DNA of 64,000 nucleotides from contig QRDG01001382.1 of NCBI GenBank assembly GCA_012064385.1, forward strand, positions 209,709 through 273,708. Direction: 5' to 3'. Source of the stretch: Puccinellia tenuiflora. Its lineage: Eukaryota > Streptophyta > Magnoliopsida > Poales > Poaceae. The notes beneath the pieces are model-generated. The model made no database searches, was not told where the DNA came from, and was given only the letters and a program-made list of their open reading frames with translations. The translations under genes and the position numbers were made by a program. Below, piece by piece: positions 1-11,819 of this stretch (position 1 is its first letter; each line of letters starts with the position of its first letter).

Positions 1-163
1 TGATCTAAGTGCCTTCAACAAGTGGGTTCATAAGGAGGATTCGCCACCTTGGAGATGGAAGGTTTCTTGTGTTTCTCTATTACATTCATGGGATTCTCCG
101 CGGCCAGCCTTCTTACTTCTTCGTTCTCAAGCTCACCGTTTAATTCTTATTGATCTTGAAGAG

Positions 164-969
164 GTGGTTATGGATGCCCGGTTTCTTTTGGAAGCAGAGA
201 AGATGAAAGAAGGGGGTGTTATTGAATTTCCAACTCACAAAGTTATAGTTGGTAATCGTATATTTTCTGGCAATCTGAACAAGGTAATCAGCACAAGCGC
301 TCCTCCTTCAGTAAATTTTGATAGGGGCCTTGCTTTTGAAAAAAGTGCTTTTCGGAAATTTGGGCATCCCATCAACTTCAGACCTAGTCCCAGAAGAAGA
401 GAATTTTTTCTAGTGATTTTGTTCTCAAGAAGAAATTTTCATTTGAACATCCACACTGTCGGAATTACTCTTCAAAGTTGTTTTGGTGGATCTGCTTCCA
501 AATTTCAAGTTTTTCAGCTGAGTGATAAGGTGTTCGGATTCTCAGTTGCTTCTAAGTCCATTGGTTTTGACATTTATAATGCTGGTAAAATCTCAGAAAA
601 AGACTTTGAGTGTTATTTTCATCTTTGGGGTGAAGGGGGAGCTAATTGGAAGCATGAAGAAAAAAATATTATGAAGAACAGGAGGCTGAGTGGACCTTCG
701 TTCAAAAGAAAACTAATTCTTCACGTTCTTCTTCAGTTTTTGATAGACTGGAATTACCAAAAAAACAGGTTCAAGTGCCCCAAAGAAAGATTTCGGTTTT
801 CCAACGGTTACTTGACAACCGTGGCAGTTACTCTATGGATTTAAATAAAGGAGGTGATCAAGGTACTCAAAAAGGGAATTTATCATATGCCCAAGCGCTG
901 ACCAGGGAGAAGAGACATAATCAGGATCTTTTATTACCTCTCAATAAGAGCAATCAAAGTCATAACTAA
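164..969 (+). pseudogene. LINE ORF1, N-terminal part (degenerate)
   Basis: An open frame runs 164-844 and a second overlapping frame 775-969 continues it after a frameshift near 780-840. Coding character appears to extend upstream to base 1, so the ATG at 164 is probably internal. It contains a segment reading FGFSVASKSIGFDIYNAG followed by FHLWGEGGANW, which resembles the N-terminal region of grass LINE ORF1 (nucleic-acid-binding) proteins as I know them. No zinc knuckle is visible. The stretch 970-1263 looks like decayed ORF1 without a usable frame. Assignment rests on position and general similarity. Confidence 0.5.
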
Positions 970-1263
970 ATTCACCAGAGCGCGGGATTGCGAAATTTCA
1001 GAAGATCGGTTATTCTGCCGGGCCTGTTACCTTTTTTTGCTTTCCCTTCCTTCCCGGTCCCAAACCCAGATGATTGGCCCAACAAGAGCTTCCTAACCTA
1101 GTTTAAGGCATGCGGCCCGCCAGCGAAACTTGTGGAGACTTGCCATTTTAGTGATTTGGCAGAATTAATTTCATTTCCTTCTCTGGCCTCTCCGTCTTCT
1201 CTGTCTACAGTACACCCCTCTCCCCTGCTCTCGAGTTTGTCGCTTTCGGCGGGCGAGCAGGGC

Positions 1264-3284
1264 ATGGCGAACATCCCCATTGATCCTCGGTCCAAGGGGC
1301 TTTCAGATTCAGCATGTTGAAGGGAGGAATCGGGTTCACAGGGTAGTGGTGCTGCGCCGACCTCGCTTGCATGAGGACATGGCCATTGCTTCAATCACTC
1401 CAATGCCGCAAGGGGAAGTACCGTTTGAGAACATCCTCGAGGTAATGCAAGATTTCTTGACCAATCATGCAGTCGCTGTGTATCGTGACATCCAGTCTTG
1501 TCCTTTCGGTGCTGCATATGTGCAATTTGCGCACCCGGGAGATAGGGATAGACTGATTGTTCAAAGCCCAATCCCCTTTGAAGATGTTCTCGTTTCCTTC
1601 ACAAAGCATAACCAGGGGAGCAATTGGCACCGTGCTTTATTCAATAGAGAATGTTGGGTAATGATTGTTGGGCCTCCTCCCTGATAACTGGAACATTGAA
1701 GATCTATTGGCGGCTTTCTGTGACATTGCCAAGTTGATTAGTTGGGAAAAGGATCCCAGGCACAAAGCAAGAATCATTGCAAAACTGCGTGTGACTGAAT
1801 TAGTGGACATCCCAAAGAGTATCAGATACACTGAAGGAGAAAATGCAGAATCAGAGTCTTGGACTTTCTCAGTTGAAGTTCTTCAGCAAACTTTACTAGG
1901 TGGGGGTCCCCCTGATGAAGACCCACTCCCGGATGATGGTGATGACCCACACCCTATTTCGGGCATTCAACAGAATCCGAACCCACTAGCAGCTAATCTC
2001 ATTGAAGATGAGCAAGATAACAATGCTGATGAAGGGGAATGGGGGCACTGGGCTATTCCTCAGCCTGCTGCTATAAATCAAGAAGTGCCTGTTGAACCTG
2101 TGGCTGAAGAGATGGTTGTTGCTGCAGTAGAGGTTCCAGCTGGAAATGGTCACCCTATCAACAGCAGCTTGTCTGTTGAGCCTGACCTTTCTGAAAGTGA
2201 AAATTCAGTTAACAATGACACAATGCAACAGGGAGCAGATGAAGTGGGCCAAAGCAGTGGGCTTTCTGGGCCTCAAGTTGATGATGGGCCAGCTAATTTA
2301 CTTGATGTTCCTCTGCATCTTGGTCCTGGTTTGCTTAGCTTACTTTCTGCCTATCAAGATGTGTCAGAGGACTTCCCTGATGAAAACCAAAGTTTTGATG
2401 TTTTGGAAGGGGAAGAGGAGACTGTGGTTGAGCATAACTCTAATGAAATGGACCATGATGGAATTGAAGATAATGAAAACAATATGGACATTGAGGGAAA
2501 TGAGATTGTCCTTCTATCCCCAAATGTGGCACATATTCAGCTTGGCATTGTTCAAGCCTTTTTCTTTCCAGTGCAGGAGGACCCCACACAGAAATTCTAT
2601 GAAGAGGGCATGAAGATTTGGGAGAAATTCTTTGCCCCAAACATTAATTTGAACAATAATTCTGGCTACACTGTTCAAATACCAGTAAGTTGGTTCAACT
2701 TTATTACCCTGATGCTTATGACACCTGAAAAATTTGATTGGGCTAAAAGTTTCCTTAACTCACAACTCTGGGAAATTTTGTCTGAGAATAATGAATGTGA
2801 ACAAGCTTTTACTTTTCACATTCCTGTGAAGTGCATATCTGAATCTGCTCCTAGTTGTCTGATCTCTGAAATTATTAACAGTCAAGAAGAAGTGATTTCT
2901 GAAAATATTGCACATGTTCCCCAGGAAAAGAATGGACTGGATGATGTTGGTAATGGTTCGTACCCCAACACACCAATGGCTCCTGCCAGGAAAAGGAAGG
3001 GAAAGGTTCCTCTAGTTGAAACAGAGGTAAGAAGGAGCCCCAGGTTACAGGAATTGAATGCTGGATTCAGAGATCATGTTGGTTGCTCTAATAAAAATTG
3101 TCTGCCTTGTAATGCTACTCCCCCTGAAATAAAGTCCAAGATTGTAAAAAATTTGGCATCTTCATTTTGCAAGGTGGATGACAAGGAACTGGAAGTAAAG
3201 TTGCTGAAAAAGAAGAAGGCTATGCCTAAGGAGTCTGGGGCTGGGATGCATGGCAACCAGCCAGAGAAAAAGAAGAAGAAATAA
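1264..3284 (+). pseudogene. LINE ORF1, conserved central domain and C-terminus (frameshifted)
   Basis: The likely reading begins MANIPIDPR at 1264, shifts frame near 1280-1310, runs to 1684, then shifts again near 1665-1680 and continues to the stop at 3284. The first roughly 190 residues look like the conserved ORF1 domain of grass LINEs: an alpha/beta, RNA-binding-like fold with blocks such as YVQFAHPGDRDRL and WVMIVGPPPDNW. The rest is acidic and low complexity, ending in a basic tail (RKRKGKVP, then a lysine run before the stop) with a CSNKNCLPC cysteine cluster near the end. Its inferred role is binding LINE RNA in a ribonucleoprotein. Two frameshifts make it non-functional as read. Confidence 0.65.
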
Positions 3285-3582
3285 TGTTCCAAATGTTTGT
3301 AACATCCATAGCTTTTATCTGCGCGATGAGAGTTCTTGTGCTACTAGATAATAATATTTTTGGGGCAAGTAGTAAGGGAGATGGCCCAGTGAATGTGAAT
3401 CTGTTAAACTCTAATTTCCAGATTCAGTTATGTATTGACTATGTGACGCTTGAGATGATACTTGTTATTTACTGGAACTTTTCAACTGTGTTTATGTGTT
3501 GGGTGACTCTCTGCTGGGGTCTTTTTATATTGATGTGCCCAGTGTTACACTCTATCAGTCATAAGTTAAACATAGTTTCCCA

Positions 3583-4458
3583 ATGGATTACAACCGACAA
3601 TGGAAAATCATGAATTGGAACATTAGAGGCATTAACTCTGAGCAAAAATGGAATGCCCTATCTAGTAAAATTGAAGAAAGTGAATGTGACATTATATGCT
3701 TGCAAGAAACCAAAAGGGAACATTTTGACTTGGATTATATTAGAAAATTCTGTCCAAGGAAATTCTCTCATTTTGAATACCTGCCTTCAGTGGGGGCCTC
3801 TGGTGGAATCATTATCATCTGGAATAATGGGTTATTTAAAGGAGAACTGGCATTCCAAAATGAGTTTTCCATTTCAGTAAAGTTCACAAGTAATCTCTCG
3901 CAGGAGTCATGGATTCTCACTAATATTTATGGGCCTTGTCAAGCAGAAAGAAAGGCTATTTTCATAGACTGGTTTGCAAATATTGACATGCCAGATGATA
4001 CAAATTCGATAATCATGGGTGATTTCAACTTTATTAGAAAACCATCTGATATAAATAGACCTGGAGGTGATGTCAATGATATGTTTATTTTCAATGATGC
4101 AATCAGTAATTTAGGTGTTGTGGAGCTTCCACTAAAAGGAAGAAAATATTCTTGGACTAACATGCAACAAGATCCCCTCCTTGAGAAGCTTGACTGGTTC
4201 TTTACTTCATCTTCCTGGATTATGGCTTTCCCAAATACAATTGTTTACCCTCTAGTGAAGCCAATCTCAGACCATGTACCTTGTGTGATTTCAATAGACA
4301 CAAAAATTCCAAGAGCAAGAGTCTTTAGGTTTGAAAATTTCTGGCTACAACATAATGATTTTAAAGAATTGTTGAAAATGCATGGAATATTCCAGTTGGT
4401 TATACTGATAGTGCTAAAAAAGTTAATGCAAAATTCAAGAATGTTAGAAGGGCTTTAA
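3583..4458 (+). pseudogene. LINE ORF2, endonuclease domain
   Basis: This encodes an exonuclease-endonuclease-phosphatase fold that nicks target DNA for target-primed reverse transcription. Landmarks in order are NWNIRGIN (Asn at residue 13), LQETK (catalytic Glu at 42), GDFNF (metal-binding Asp and Asn near 146-148) and SDHVP (catalytic Asp-His near 228). The endonuclease frame is intact from its start at 3583 to about 4370. The frame then slips near 4380, and the ORF2 linker continues in another frame from 4494. About 300 bp separate it from the ORF1 stop, which is normal for plant LINEs. Confidence 0.85.
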
Positions 4459-4493
4459 AACTCTGGTCGAAAAACCTGCCTTGCCTCAAACAG

Positions 4494-6015
4494 TTGATTG
4501 CTTGTGTCAATGAAACTATTAATCTTCTTGATATTTTTGAAGAAAGCAGGCCTCTGTCTGAAATGGAAAGAGACTTGAGAGATTTGCTCAAGAGCCATGT
4601 TCTTACTCTCCTTAAAAACCAGAAGACATATTGGAAACAAAGGGGAAAAGTAAGATGGGTGAAGCTTGGAGATGAGAATACAAGATTCTTTCATACTAGG
4701 GCAACAATCAATTACAGGAATAACTATATTGCAATGCTTCAAAACAATGACTTGGCTGAGCTGTTGGCATATTATTGGACCTGACATTAAAAGGCTTATG
4801 CTAGATTTTTATGATGAAAAAATCTCCCTGGAAAGCATAAATACATCCTTCATCACCCTTATTCCAAAAAATGATGTTCCTACGACTGCAAATGATTTTA
4901 GACCAATCTCTCTGCTGAATGGGGCACTAAAGCTAATTACAAAGATCTTGGCAAATAGACTCCAGAAAATTATTCTGAAACTGGTACACAAAAACCAATA
5001 TGGGTTTTTGAAGAAAAGAAACATTCAAGACTTCCTAGGTTGGGCTTTTGAATATATTCACCAGTGCCATATGTCAAAGGAAGAACTTCTGATTCATAAA
5101 TTAGACTTTGAAAAAGCCTTTGACAAAATTGAGCATTCCACAATTATTGAAATGGATTAGATGGATTCAAATGATTCTTGAGTCATGTTCATCTTCTGTG
5201 TTGCTCAATGGAATTCCAGGGAAAAAATTCTATTGCAAGAGAGGGGTTAGACAGGGAGATCCATTCTCTCCTCTGCTATTTGTGCTAGCTGCAGACCTGC
5301 TTCAGTCAATTCTAAACAAAGCTTTGCAAAATAATTTAATTTAATTTCATTACCAATTCCAAGCTCTGTAAATTTAGATTTCCCAGTTATTCAATATGGT
5401 GATGATACCTTGGTAGTAATTAAATCAAATGCTCCACTACTTATTTGTCTGAAGGCTATTTTGAACACCTTTGCTGAATCAACTGGCCTGAGAGTGAATT
5501 ACAGCAAATCAAATATGATTCCAATTAATATGTCTAAGGAAAGACTCAATCACTTTTCAAACACTCTTCACTGCCAGAAAGGTTCACTTCCTTTTACATA
5601 TCTTGGTCTGCCCCTGGGTTTGACTAAACCCTCTCTGGAACATTTCCTGCCTTTGGTATCAAGAGTAGAAAGGAGACTATGCAGCATCTCCGACTTCCTT
5701 AATTATGGGGGGAAATTGCTTATGGTAAGATCAGTTCTCTCATCTCTGCCAATTTTCTTTATGAGTTGTTTTGAGGTCCCTCCTTCAATCCTGCAGCAAG
5801 TGGAAAAATACATGAGGCACTGTTTATGGAGGAAAAAAACTGTGGATGTCCAATCGAAAGGTTCTGCACTTATTGCCTGGAAAAAAGTCTGTAGGCCAAA
5901 AAATCAAGGGGGGCTGGGAGTTCTTAATTTGAGGATTCAAAATAAAGCTGTGTTGTTAAAGAACTTGCATAAATTTTTCAACAGGCATGACACTCCCTGG
6001 GTTCAGTTAATTTGA
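4494..6015 (+). pseudogene. LINE ORF2, reverse transcriptase region with internal deletions
   Basis: The RT is spread over several frames: linker (WVKLGDENTRFFH) to 4784; FRPISLLNG and KLDFEKAFD (catalytic motif A) to about 5150; RGVRQGDPFSPLL (motif B) near 5245; YGDDT (catalytic motif C, 5395-5409); then YLGLPLG and thumb sequences to a stop at 6015. The expected block with an SPGPDG-type motif between the linker and FRPISL is missing, so there is an in-element deletion at about 4780-4800. The C motif reads YGDD rather than the YADD usual in plant LINEs. A further break lies near 5150-5190. Confidence 0.85.
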
Positions 6016-6030
6016 GCGCTCCCTGGACAA

Positions 6031-6911
6031 TTGGAAGGTTCTTTTTGGTGGAAGACACACATTAAGCTGCTTGATTTATACAAAGGATTGGCTAAGTGTA
6101 ACATAGGAGATGGAAAATCAGTTGTGCTATGGACTGATCTTTGGCACAATTCATGTCTCTGTCAAAGGATGCCACATTTGGTGACTTATTCTAAAAAATA
6201 TAACACAACTGTCCATAATGCTATTAATCAAGAAGCTCTTGAAGACCTATTCCATTTGCCTTTGTCTTAGCAAGCATTCAATGAATTCCAAGAGTTGAAA
6301 AATTTATGCCAGGAGAGTAGAGATCAAATGCTGAGAGGTGAACAAGATTCCTGATCTTATATTTGGGGAAGTGCTGATTTCTTCCCAAAAAAGGCTTACA
6401 ATGTATTAGTGGGCTTTCAACCCACAATTCCCCACTTCACCTGGATATGGAAATCATCATGTCAATCCAAACATAAGTTTTCTTCTGGCTATTACTTCAT
6501 GACAGACTGAACACAAGGAATTTGTTAGGAAGAAAGCAGTTTCATATCCCGACATACATGTGTGCTACTTTACAATGTGCACAGGAAGAAACTCTTATCC
6601 ATCTGTTCTGGGTTTGTCCCTTTGCTGAAAGATGTTGGGACTTTGTCTGTCCACAAAGGAATAGAAATTTATCTATTCATGAGGCTTTTTTGGACATCAA
6701 AAGCAAGCTCAAGTTACCCTTTTTAGTGGATATCATGATCTTGACATGTTGGGGTATTTGGATTGTCAGAAACAATAAAATATTCAAAGACCAAGAACCA
6801 AGTTTTGCAAACTGGAAAGCTATATATCTTCAGGAATTATCATTGCTTATTCATAGGATGAAGAAGAAACATCTCCAAGAGTTCAAAGATTGGCTGCAAA
6901 CACAAATCTAA
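6031..6911 (+). pseudogene. LINE ORF2, C-terminal zinc-binding (zf-RVT-like) region
   Basis: A frame from 6031 to 6270 carries GDGKSVVLWTDLWH, and the frame 6522-6911 carries CATLQCAQEETLIHLFWVCPFAERCW. This Cys/His pattern with a CPF..CW core is typical of the C-terminal zinc-binding region after the RT of plant LINEs. The segment 6271-6521 joins them but holds stops (for example after DLFHLPLS). The terminal frame ends normally at 6911 and is followed by a 3' UTR with an AATAAA-like signal near 6989. Confidence 0.75.
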
Positions 6912-7037
6912 GATCCTTTCGATTTTTTTCAACCTTTTGATGTAAATACTTCTGTAATTACTCCTGTACATATGTTTTTGTTTTCTTTAATAAATGGAAA
7001 AAATTGCAGTGGGAGCCTTTCCCACTGTACAACTTCC

Positions 7038-7046
7038 AAAAAAAAA
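7038..7046 (+). other. LINE 3' poly(A) tail
   Basis: Nine consecutive A residues follow a short 3' UTR ending in CACTGTACAACTTCC. This marks the LINE 3' end. The sequence after it (GCCTAGTTGC...) belongs to a different repeat. Confidence 0.75.
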
Positions 7047-7750
7047 GCCTAGTTGCTAGTAATTGCATAATGTTGAGTAATATTTAATGGTTTGATATAT
7101 GTTGTGGTGTTATTCCTCTAGTGGTATCGTGTGAACGTCGACTACATGATACTTCACCTTTCAAAGCGCCTAGGGGAATGCATGGTGTATTTAGTTTGCC
7201 TATGGTAGGGTTGCAGGAGTGACAGAAACCTAAACCCCAATTCGCGAACTAGTGCACTAGGGAGTGTAGGATCTCGGAGTTTAAGGCTGTGGTTAGGTTT
7301 TTATCTTAATTACTTTCTTGTAGTTGCGGATTCTTGCAAGGGGTTTAATCACAAGTATATATTTGTCCAAGTAAGGGCGGTGCATTAGCATAGGTTCACC
7401 CACACAACACTTTATCAAAACATTGAAGATTAATCAACGACGTGCAATGAAAATGGCTAGGCAGAAATTCCCACATGTCCTCGAGAACGTTTTAATCATC
7501 ATAAGTAACACAACCGGCATGTCCTTTGAGCTTACAAGGATTGGGCTATTTGCTGCAATTATTGTAGCACTCTTTTATTTACTTGTTCCTTATTTGTTCT
7601 TTATATCAAAACTCCAAAAACATTTCTCTTTTAGTGCTTGCAGTAAAACCTTGCTGAAATCCACTTGTCGACACCTTCTGCTCCTCGTTGGGTTCGACAC
7701 TCTTACTTATCGAAAGGACTATGATAGATCCCCTATATTTGTGGGTCATC
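7047..7750 (+). repeat. Gypsy LTR remnant, 3' part
   Basis: It ends with TTGGGTTCGACACTCTTAC..., CCCCTATATTTGTGGGTCATCA. As I remember them, these are the closing bases of Triticeae Gypsy LTRs that precede a TGGCGCCGTTGCCGGGGA primer site. Here no primer site follows: the sequence passes directly into a polypurine-tract motif and LTR A. The left part of the LTR is absent or lies beyond the LINE. The open frame at 7423-7791 is not supported as a gene. Confidence 0.55.
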
Positions 7751-7766
7751 AAGAGCTTGGGGATGC
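7751..7766 (+). other. Polypurine tract remnant before LTR A
   Basis: AAGAGCTTGGGGATGC lies directly against the TG that opens LTR A. It is nearly the same as the tract before LTR C (AAGCTTGGGGATGC at 25377-25390), so it is the 3' edge of another unit's internal region. Confidence 0.65.
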
Positions 7767-9328
7767 TGATACGTGTCAAACGTATCTATAATTTTTTATT
7801 GATCCATGCTAGTTTTGTGATGTTGTCACATGTTTCTACTATCTTATTACATCATTTTTATGCATTTTGTCGGACTAACCTATTGACAAGATGCCTAGTG
7901 CCAGTTTCCTATTTTTGCTGTCTTTTCGTTTCAGAAACTTACCACAAGGAAATATTCTCGGAATGCGCTGAAAATTTACGAGGAGTTTTTATTCGCCAAG
8001 ACGGAGTTTCAGGCCAGAGGGCAGCACTGGGGGCCACACACAGGGAAGGGACGACCCCCAGCCGCGGCCTGCCCTAGGGCGGCGGGTGGGACCCGCCCCT
8101 GCTCCTGGTGGGTCCCCTCGCCCCCCTTCGATGCCTATAAAATCAGATTAATCCCAATAATGTCGGGGCGGCCATTATTTTCCAGAGAAGTCACCCCGAG
8201 GCGCCGCAACCATAAACCCTAGTTCGGAGGTGATTCTGAAGCTGATCCCGGCACCCTGTCGGAGGGGAGATCGATCCCGGAGGGCTCTTCATTGCCATGC
8301 CTTCTACGGGTCCATGGATTTAGCTAGATGGTAGTCTCTCTCCCTTGTGCTTCATGTATTATGATCTTCTGAGCTGCCTAACATGATCAATTGTTGTAAT
8401 GCTATGTGATGTGTTTGCTGGGATCTGATGGATTATGAAGTTATGATCAGATTGTGCATGATTCTTATATGTTGATTTATGTTCTTGCATGCTCTCTGAT
8501 GTGCGTAGTTACTTTGGCCAAGTGATTGTGTGTATCTCCAAGAGGGAGTATTTATGCTAGATAGTTGGTTCATGCCCCCTTTTGTTCCTGGGCACGAGTG
8601 ATAGAAACGTCTAAGGGCGAGGGTACGTTGTTGCTACTAAGGGTAAAACAGCGGTGTTAATGCCTCTTTTGATATTAGTATTGCTTACTTCATGCGCTTT
8701 ACTTAATGCAAATGTCTATTGCTTGCAACTTAATACCGTTGGAGGACTAGCTGGATAGCGATCCCACGGTGGACTTTTTAGACAAAGATGCAATTGGAAT
8801 CAACGGTCTTTGTTCATTGTCGTGATGCCTACATAAATATTATCATGTTCTCTATGTCATATCTAGCTTAAGTTTGTGTTACAATCTTCTCAATTGCCTA
8901 GCTGTAATTTGTTTACCCATCATATGAGTGTTTTATTTACTTGAGAGACTCCACTAGTGAACCCATGGTCCCCGGTCCATCTTTTTGCATCGATTGCAAC
9001 CTTTATTCATCACTTTTCATCATCATTACTCCTATGGTCCAGTTTCATATTTTCATCTATTTCACTATACAATTAATCGTTTTGTTTTCTGCGAGACCGG
9101 AAAGATTGACAACCTCTCCGCCGTTGGGGGCAAAGTAATTGGTTGAGTGTGTGCAGGTCCACGTCTGTTGAATATTAAGAGCCAGAGATCTTCAACATTC
9201 ACTTTGTTGTTGATTTGAAAGTCCTACTGGTTCGATCAACCTCAGTTCGTTAACGAGGGAAAACTGCTACTTACTACATCCACGCCTTTGCTTGGGGCAC
9301 AACCCAACACTACCATCACCGATCATCA
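7767..9328 (+). repeat. Gypsy LTR A (left LTR of the multi-LTR array)
   Basis: It starts TGATACGTGTC, ends near GATCATCA and is followed after ten bases by a tRNA-Asp-type primer site. It aligns along its whole length with LTR C (25391-26988), and its last ~310 bp align with LTR B (21514-21824). A TATA box (TATAAAAT, 8136-8143) follows a GC-rich upstream segment, so it could carry the element's promoter. The equivalent bases in LTR C read CAATAAAAT, so only A keeps the box. The exact 3' boundary is uncertain by about 10 bp. Confidence 0.85.
8136..8143 (+). promoter_or_regulatory. TATA box of LTR A
   Basis: TATAAAAT lies in the LTR 370 bp from its start, just after a GC-rich stretch. It is the probable core promoter of the array's first unit; activity is inferred only. 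Confidence 0.5.
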
Positions 9329-9338
9329 AGCAGTTTTC

Positions 9339-9356
9339 TGGCGCCGTTGCCGGGGA
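9339..9356 (+). other. Primer binding site (tRNA-Asp type)
   Basis: TGGCGCCGTTGCCGGGGA is complementary to the 3' end of plant tRNA-Asp and lies ten bases after LTR A. It marks the start of the internal region and the plus-strand orientation. Confidence 0.8.
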
Positions 9357-9531
9357 CTTTGGAGCTATAGCAAGGGGAGTCTCATACTCTCAATCACTTT
9401 ACTTTGTTTTTGTCTTGCTTGCTATATTTCTCGTTTAGTTTATTTTTCTTGTTGCAAAATTTTAAAACCCAAAAAAATTAGTGTAGTCTTTATTCCTGTC
9501 TTGTTATTTTATCTTATCATTATGTCTTCTA

Positions 9532-10412
9532 CTGAAAACACCAAGTTGTGTGACTTTACTATCACTAATAACAATGATTTTAAATGCTCTCCAATTGCTC
9601 CACCCGCTACTAAAGCGGAATCTTATGAAATTAAGCCTGCCTTGCTAAATCTTGTTATGAAAGAGCAATTTTCTGGTGCTAGTACTGATGATGCTGCCTC
9701 TCATTTAAATAACTTTGTTGTGCTATGTGATATGCAAAAGTATAAAGAGGTAGAAAGTGACATCATATTACTGACGCTTTTCCCTTTCTTTTTGAGAGGG
9801 AGAGGAAAAGAATGATTATTGTCTTTGCCAAGAAATAGCATTGATTCTTGGACTAAATGCAAATATGCTTTTATTGGAAAATATTATCCACCTACTAAAA
9901 TCATACAATTGAGTAGTAACATTATGAACTTTAGACAATTTTATAATGAACATGTTGCTCAAGCTTGGGAGAGAATGAAATCTATGGTTAAAAATTGTCC
10001 CACGCATGGATTAACTACGTGGATGGTTATCCAAACTTTTTATGCAGGTTTGAATTTTTCTTCAAGGAACCTCTTGGACTCAGCCGCGGGAGGCACCTTT
10101 ATGTCCACCACATTAGGTGCAGCAACTAAACTCTCGGATGAGATGATGACAAATTATTCACAATGGCATACCGAAAGAGGTAAACAATGATAAATTCTGT
10201 CGAGGAAATTTCCTTTTTGAGTGAGAAGGTTGATATGATTATGTCTATGCTTGCTACCAATCAGTCCTTTATTGATCCTAATAATGTCCCACTTGCTTCA
10301 TTAATTGCCCAAGAAAAGGATCAAGTTGATGTTAATTTTCTAAATAGAAATAACTTCAACAATAATGCTTATCGAAATAATTTTGGTAGTAACAACTATA
10401 AGCCTTATCCTC
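9532..10412 (+). pseudogene. Gypsy gag, 5' part (interrupted by nested element)
   Basis: The gag start is taken as the ATG at 9532 (MSSTENTKLCDF). It follows an AT-rich leader shared with the second unit (21853-22020). Frames 9532-9815, 9819-10190 and 10187-10412 carry a retrotransposon gag-like region (LNNFVVLCDMQ; SWTKCKYAFIGKYYP; AWERMKSMVKNCPTHGL) separated by two frameshifts, near 9790-9819 and 10187. The last frame becomes Asn-rich (FNNNAYRNNFGSNNYKPYP). It is cut at 10412 by the minus-strand LTR element; the same frame type resumes at 16711. It would form virus-like particles if intact. Confidence 0.75.
10408..10412. repeat. Target-site duplication TCCTC, left copy
   Basis: TCCTC stands immediately before the TG of the left LTR and again at 16706-16710 after the CA of the right LTR. 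This proves one insertion event into gag. Confidence 0.9.
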
Positions 10413-11819
10413 TGATAACCCCCAAGAGCAGGGGATCACTGTAGCACCTCTCAATGTGGAAGTGGGGTATCGATCCGCAGGAGCAAGAAGGAAAAGTTAT
10501 CTATTCTCTACAACTAAAGTGTCACAAGTTTTTGTTGATTATGCACTAAACAAGTTTAAGGAACAAGATGGTTGACTTAATGGATGGAGGTTTAATGTAA
10601 CAAAACAAAAATGTAAAAGTGTCCCAATCCTCTTCAATGCAAGAGCACAAGACAGAGGTGTAAACGGTGTTTGGAAATAAGGCCTAGGGATCATACTTTC
10701 ACTAGTGGACACTCTCAACAATAATAATATAATTTAATACATAGATATTTCCTCTTCACTATGCTACCCCGAACTATCTTCTAGTTGGATAACAAACACC
10801 AATCCATTGTGTAGGGCTACAAAAAGCACACCATAAAGTCGCATTCCACATCTAGGGAACCCCACACTGTCAACTTGAGCCCCCTAAATAGTACTAGACA
10901 AACACCACAATTTCATAGAGACATTCAACACAAATAATAACTCATGATAAGTATTCATGTAATCTTTAGACTAAGAGCCACACACGGTGCACACACTGTC
11001 AACTTCACACCATGGGACAAAGGTGACTCCAGAAATCACATCAATAAAACCACTTGAGTAGCATAATTCATAAGATGATAAAGAGTAACATCTATGGGTT
11101 CAACTAGATTACAAAGCTCATGATCACATAAAGATCACACCATGGGAGAGAGAGATAAACAACATAGCTACCGGTGTGAGCCCTCAGCCCCGTTGAAGGA
11201 CTACTCCCTCCTCATCATGGAGACGGTGGAGATGATCTTGCTGTAGATGTTGATGATGAACATGCCAGAGGGGGGTGGAGCCCTCCGGAGGTGGATTCCG
11301 GCGGTGTTTCCCCCCTCCGATCTTCTCCGGCAGCAGCCTTCTGCCTCTCTGTTTCTGGTTTTGTGTTTCTCCGCCGCCCCCTCTGGAAAACGTCGGGGGG
11401 ACTATTTTTATAGTCGGTTTTAGGTCACGAGGAATCTTCGGGAAGAAGGATCGACGCAAACGGGGCCACGAGGGCTGAAAGAGGTGGGCCCACGCGGCTA
11501 CAGTACCAGGCCGCATGGGGCACCCTCTTCTGGCCCTCTAGCCTCCGTTCGCTTGCTTCTTTCGCTACTAGGTCTTCCTCCTTCCAAAATAATGTTCCCC
11601 GTAAATTTATAGCTCATTATGACGTCGTTAAGGCCCTGAAACAAATAAGGAAAGAAATAGGGTTTTCTGCCTGCGCAGGATTAATTTCATAAAAAAGGGA
11701 AATCATTATTAATTACCAAAAATCATTAAATAACAGTAATATACCCCTTATATGATGCAAATATGAATGGAAAACAAGTGTTATAGTGCAAAGTTCATGT
11801 ATGCATTTTACATGCATCA
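10413..11819 (-). repeat. Left LTR (3' LTR) of nested element
   Basis: It runs from TGATAACCCCCAAGAG to ACATGCATCA on the plus strand, i.e. TGATGCATG to GGTTATCA on its own strand. It holds a TATA-like box on the minus strand (complement of 11403-11412). It matches 15298-16705 throughout with only scattered substitutions and 1-bp indels. Confidence 0.92.
11403..11412 (-). promoter_or_regulatory. TATA-like box of the nested element LTR
   Basis: It reads TATAAAAATA on the minus strand; the same box lies at 16287-16296 in the other LTR. Core promoter role is inferred. Confidence 0.45.

Larger units (their letters stand above)
1..7046 (+). mobile_element. LINE (L1-type) retrotransposon, 5' end outside window, decayed
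   Basis: This is a non-LTR retrotransposon on the plus strand. It has an ORF1-type region (about 164-3284), an ORF2 region with apurinic-endonuclease, reverse-transcriptase and C-terminal zinc-binding parts (3583-6911), a short 3' UTR and a terminal A run at 7038-7046. No LTRs flank it. The reading frames carry several frameshifts, stops and deletions, so it is a dead copy. The left end is not resolved: coding-like sequence already runs from base 1, so a target-site duplication cannot be tested. It abuts a Gypsy LTR remnant on the right and may have inserted into it. Confidence 0.9.

Noticed and set aside
164..844. Possible host protein-coding gene at the left edge
   Set aside because: Its position before a LINE ORF1/ORF2 pair and its FHLWGEGGANW-type segment fit a LINE ORF1 N-terminus better than a host gene.
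9339..9356. Fragment of a tRNA-Asp gene
   Set aside because: Only the 18 bases complementary to the tRNA 3' end are present, next to an LTR; this is a primer binding site.
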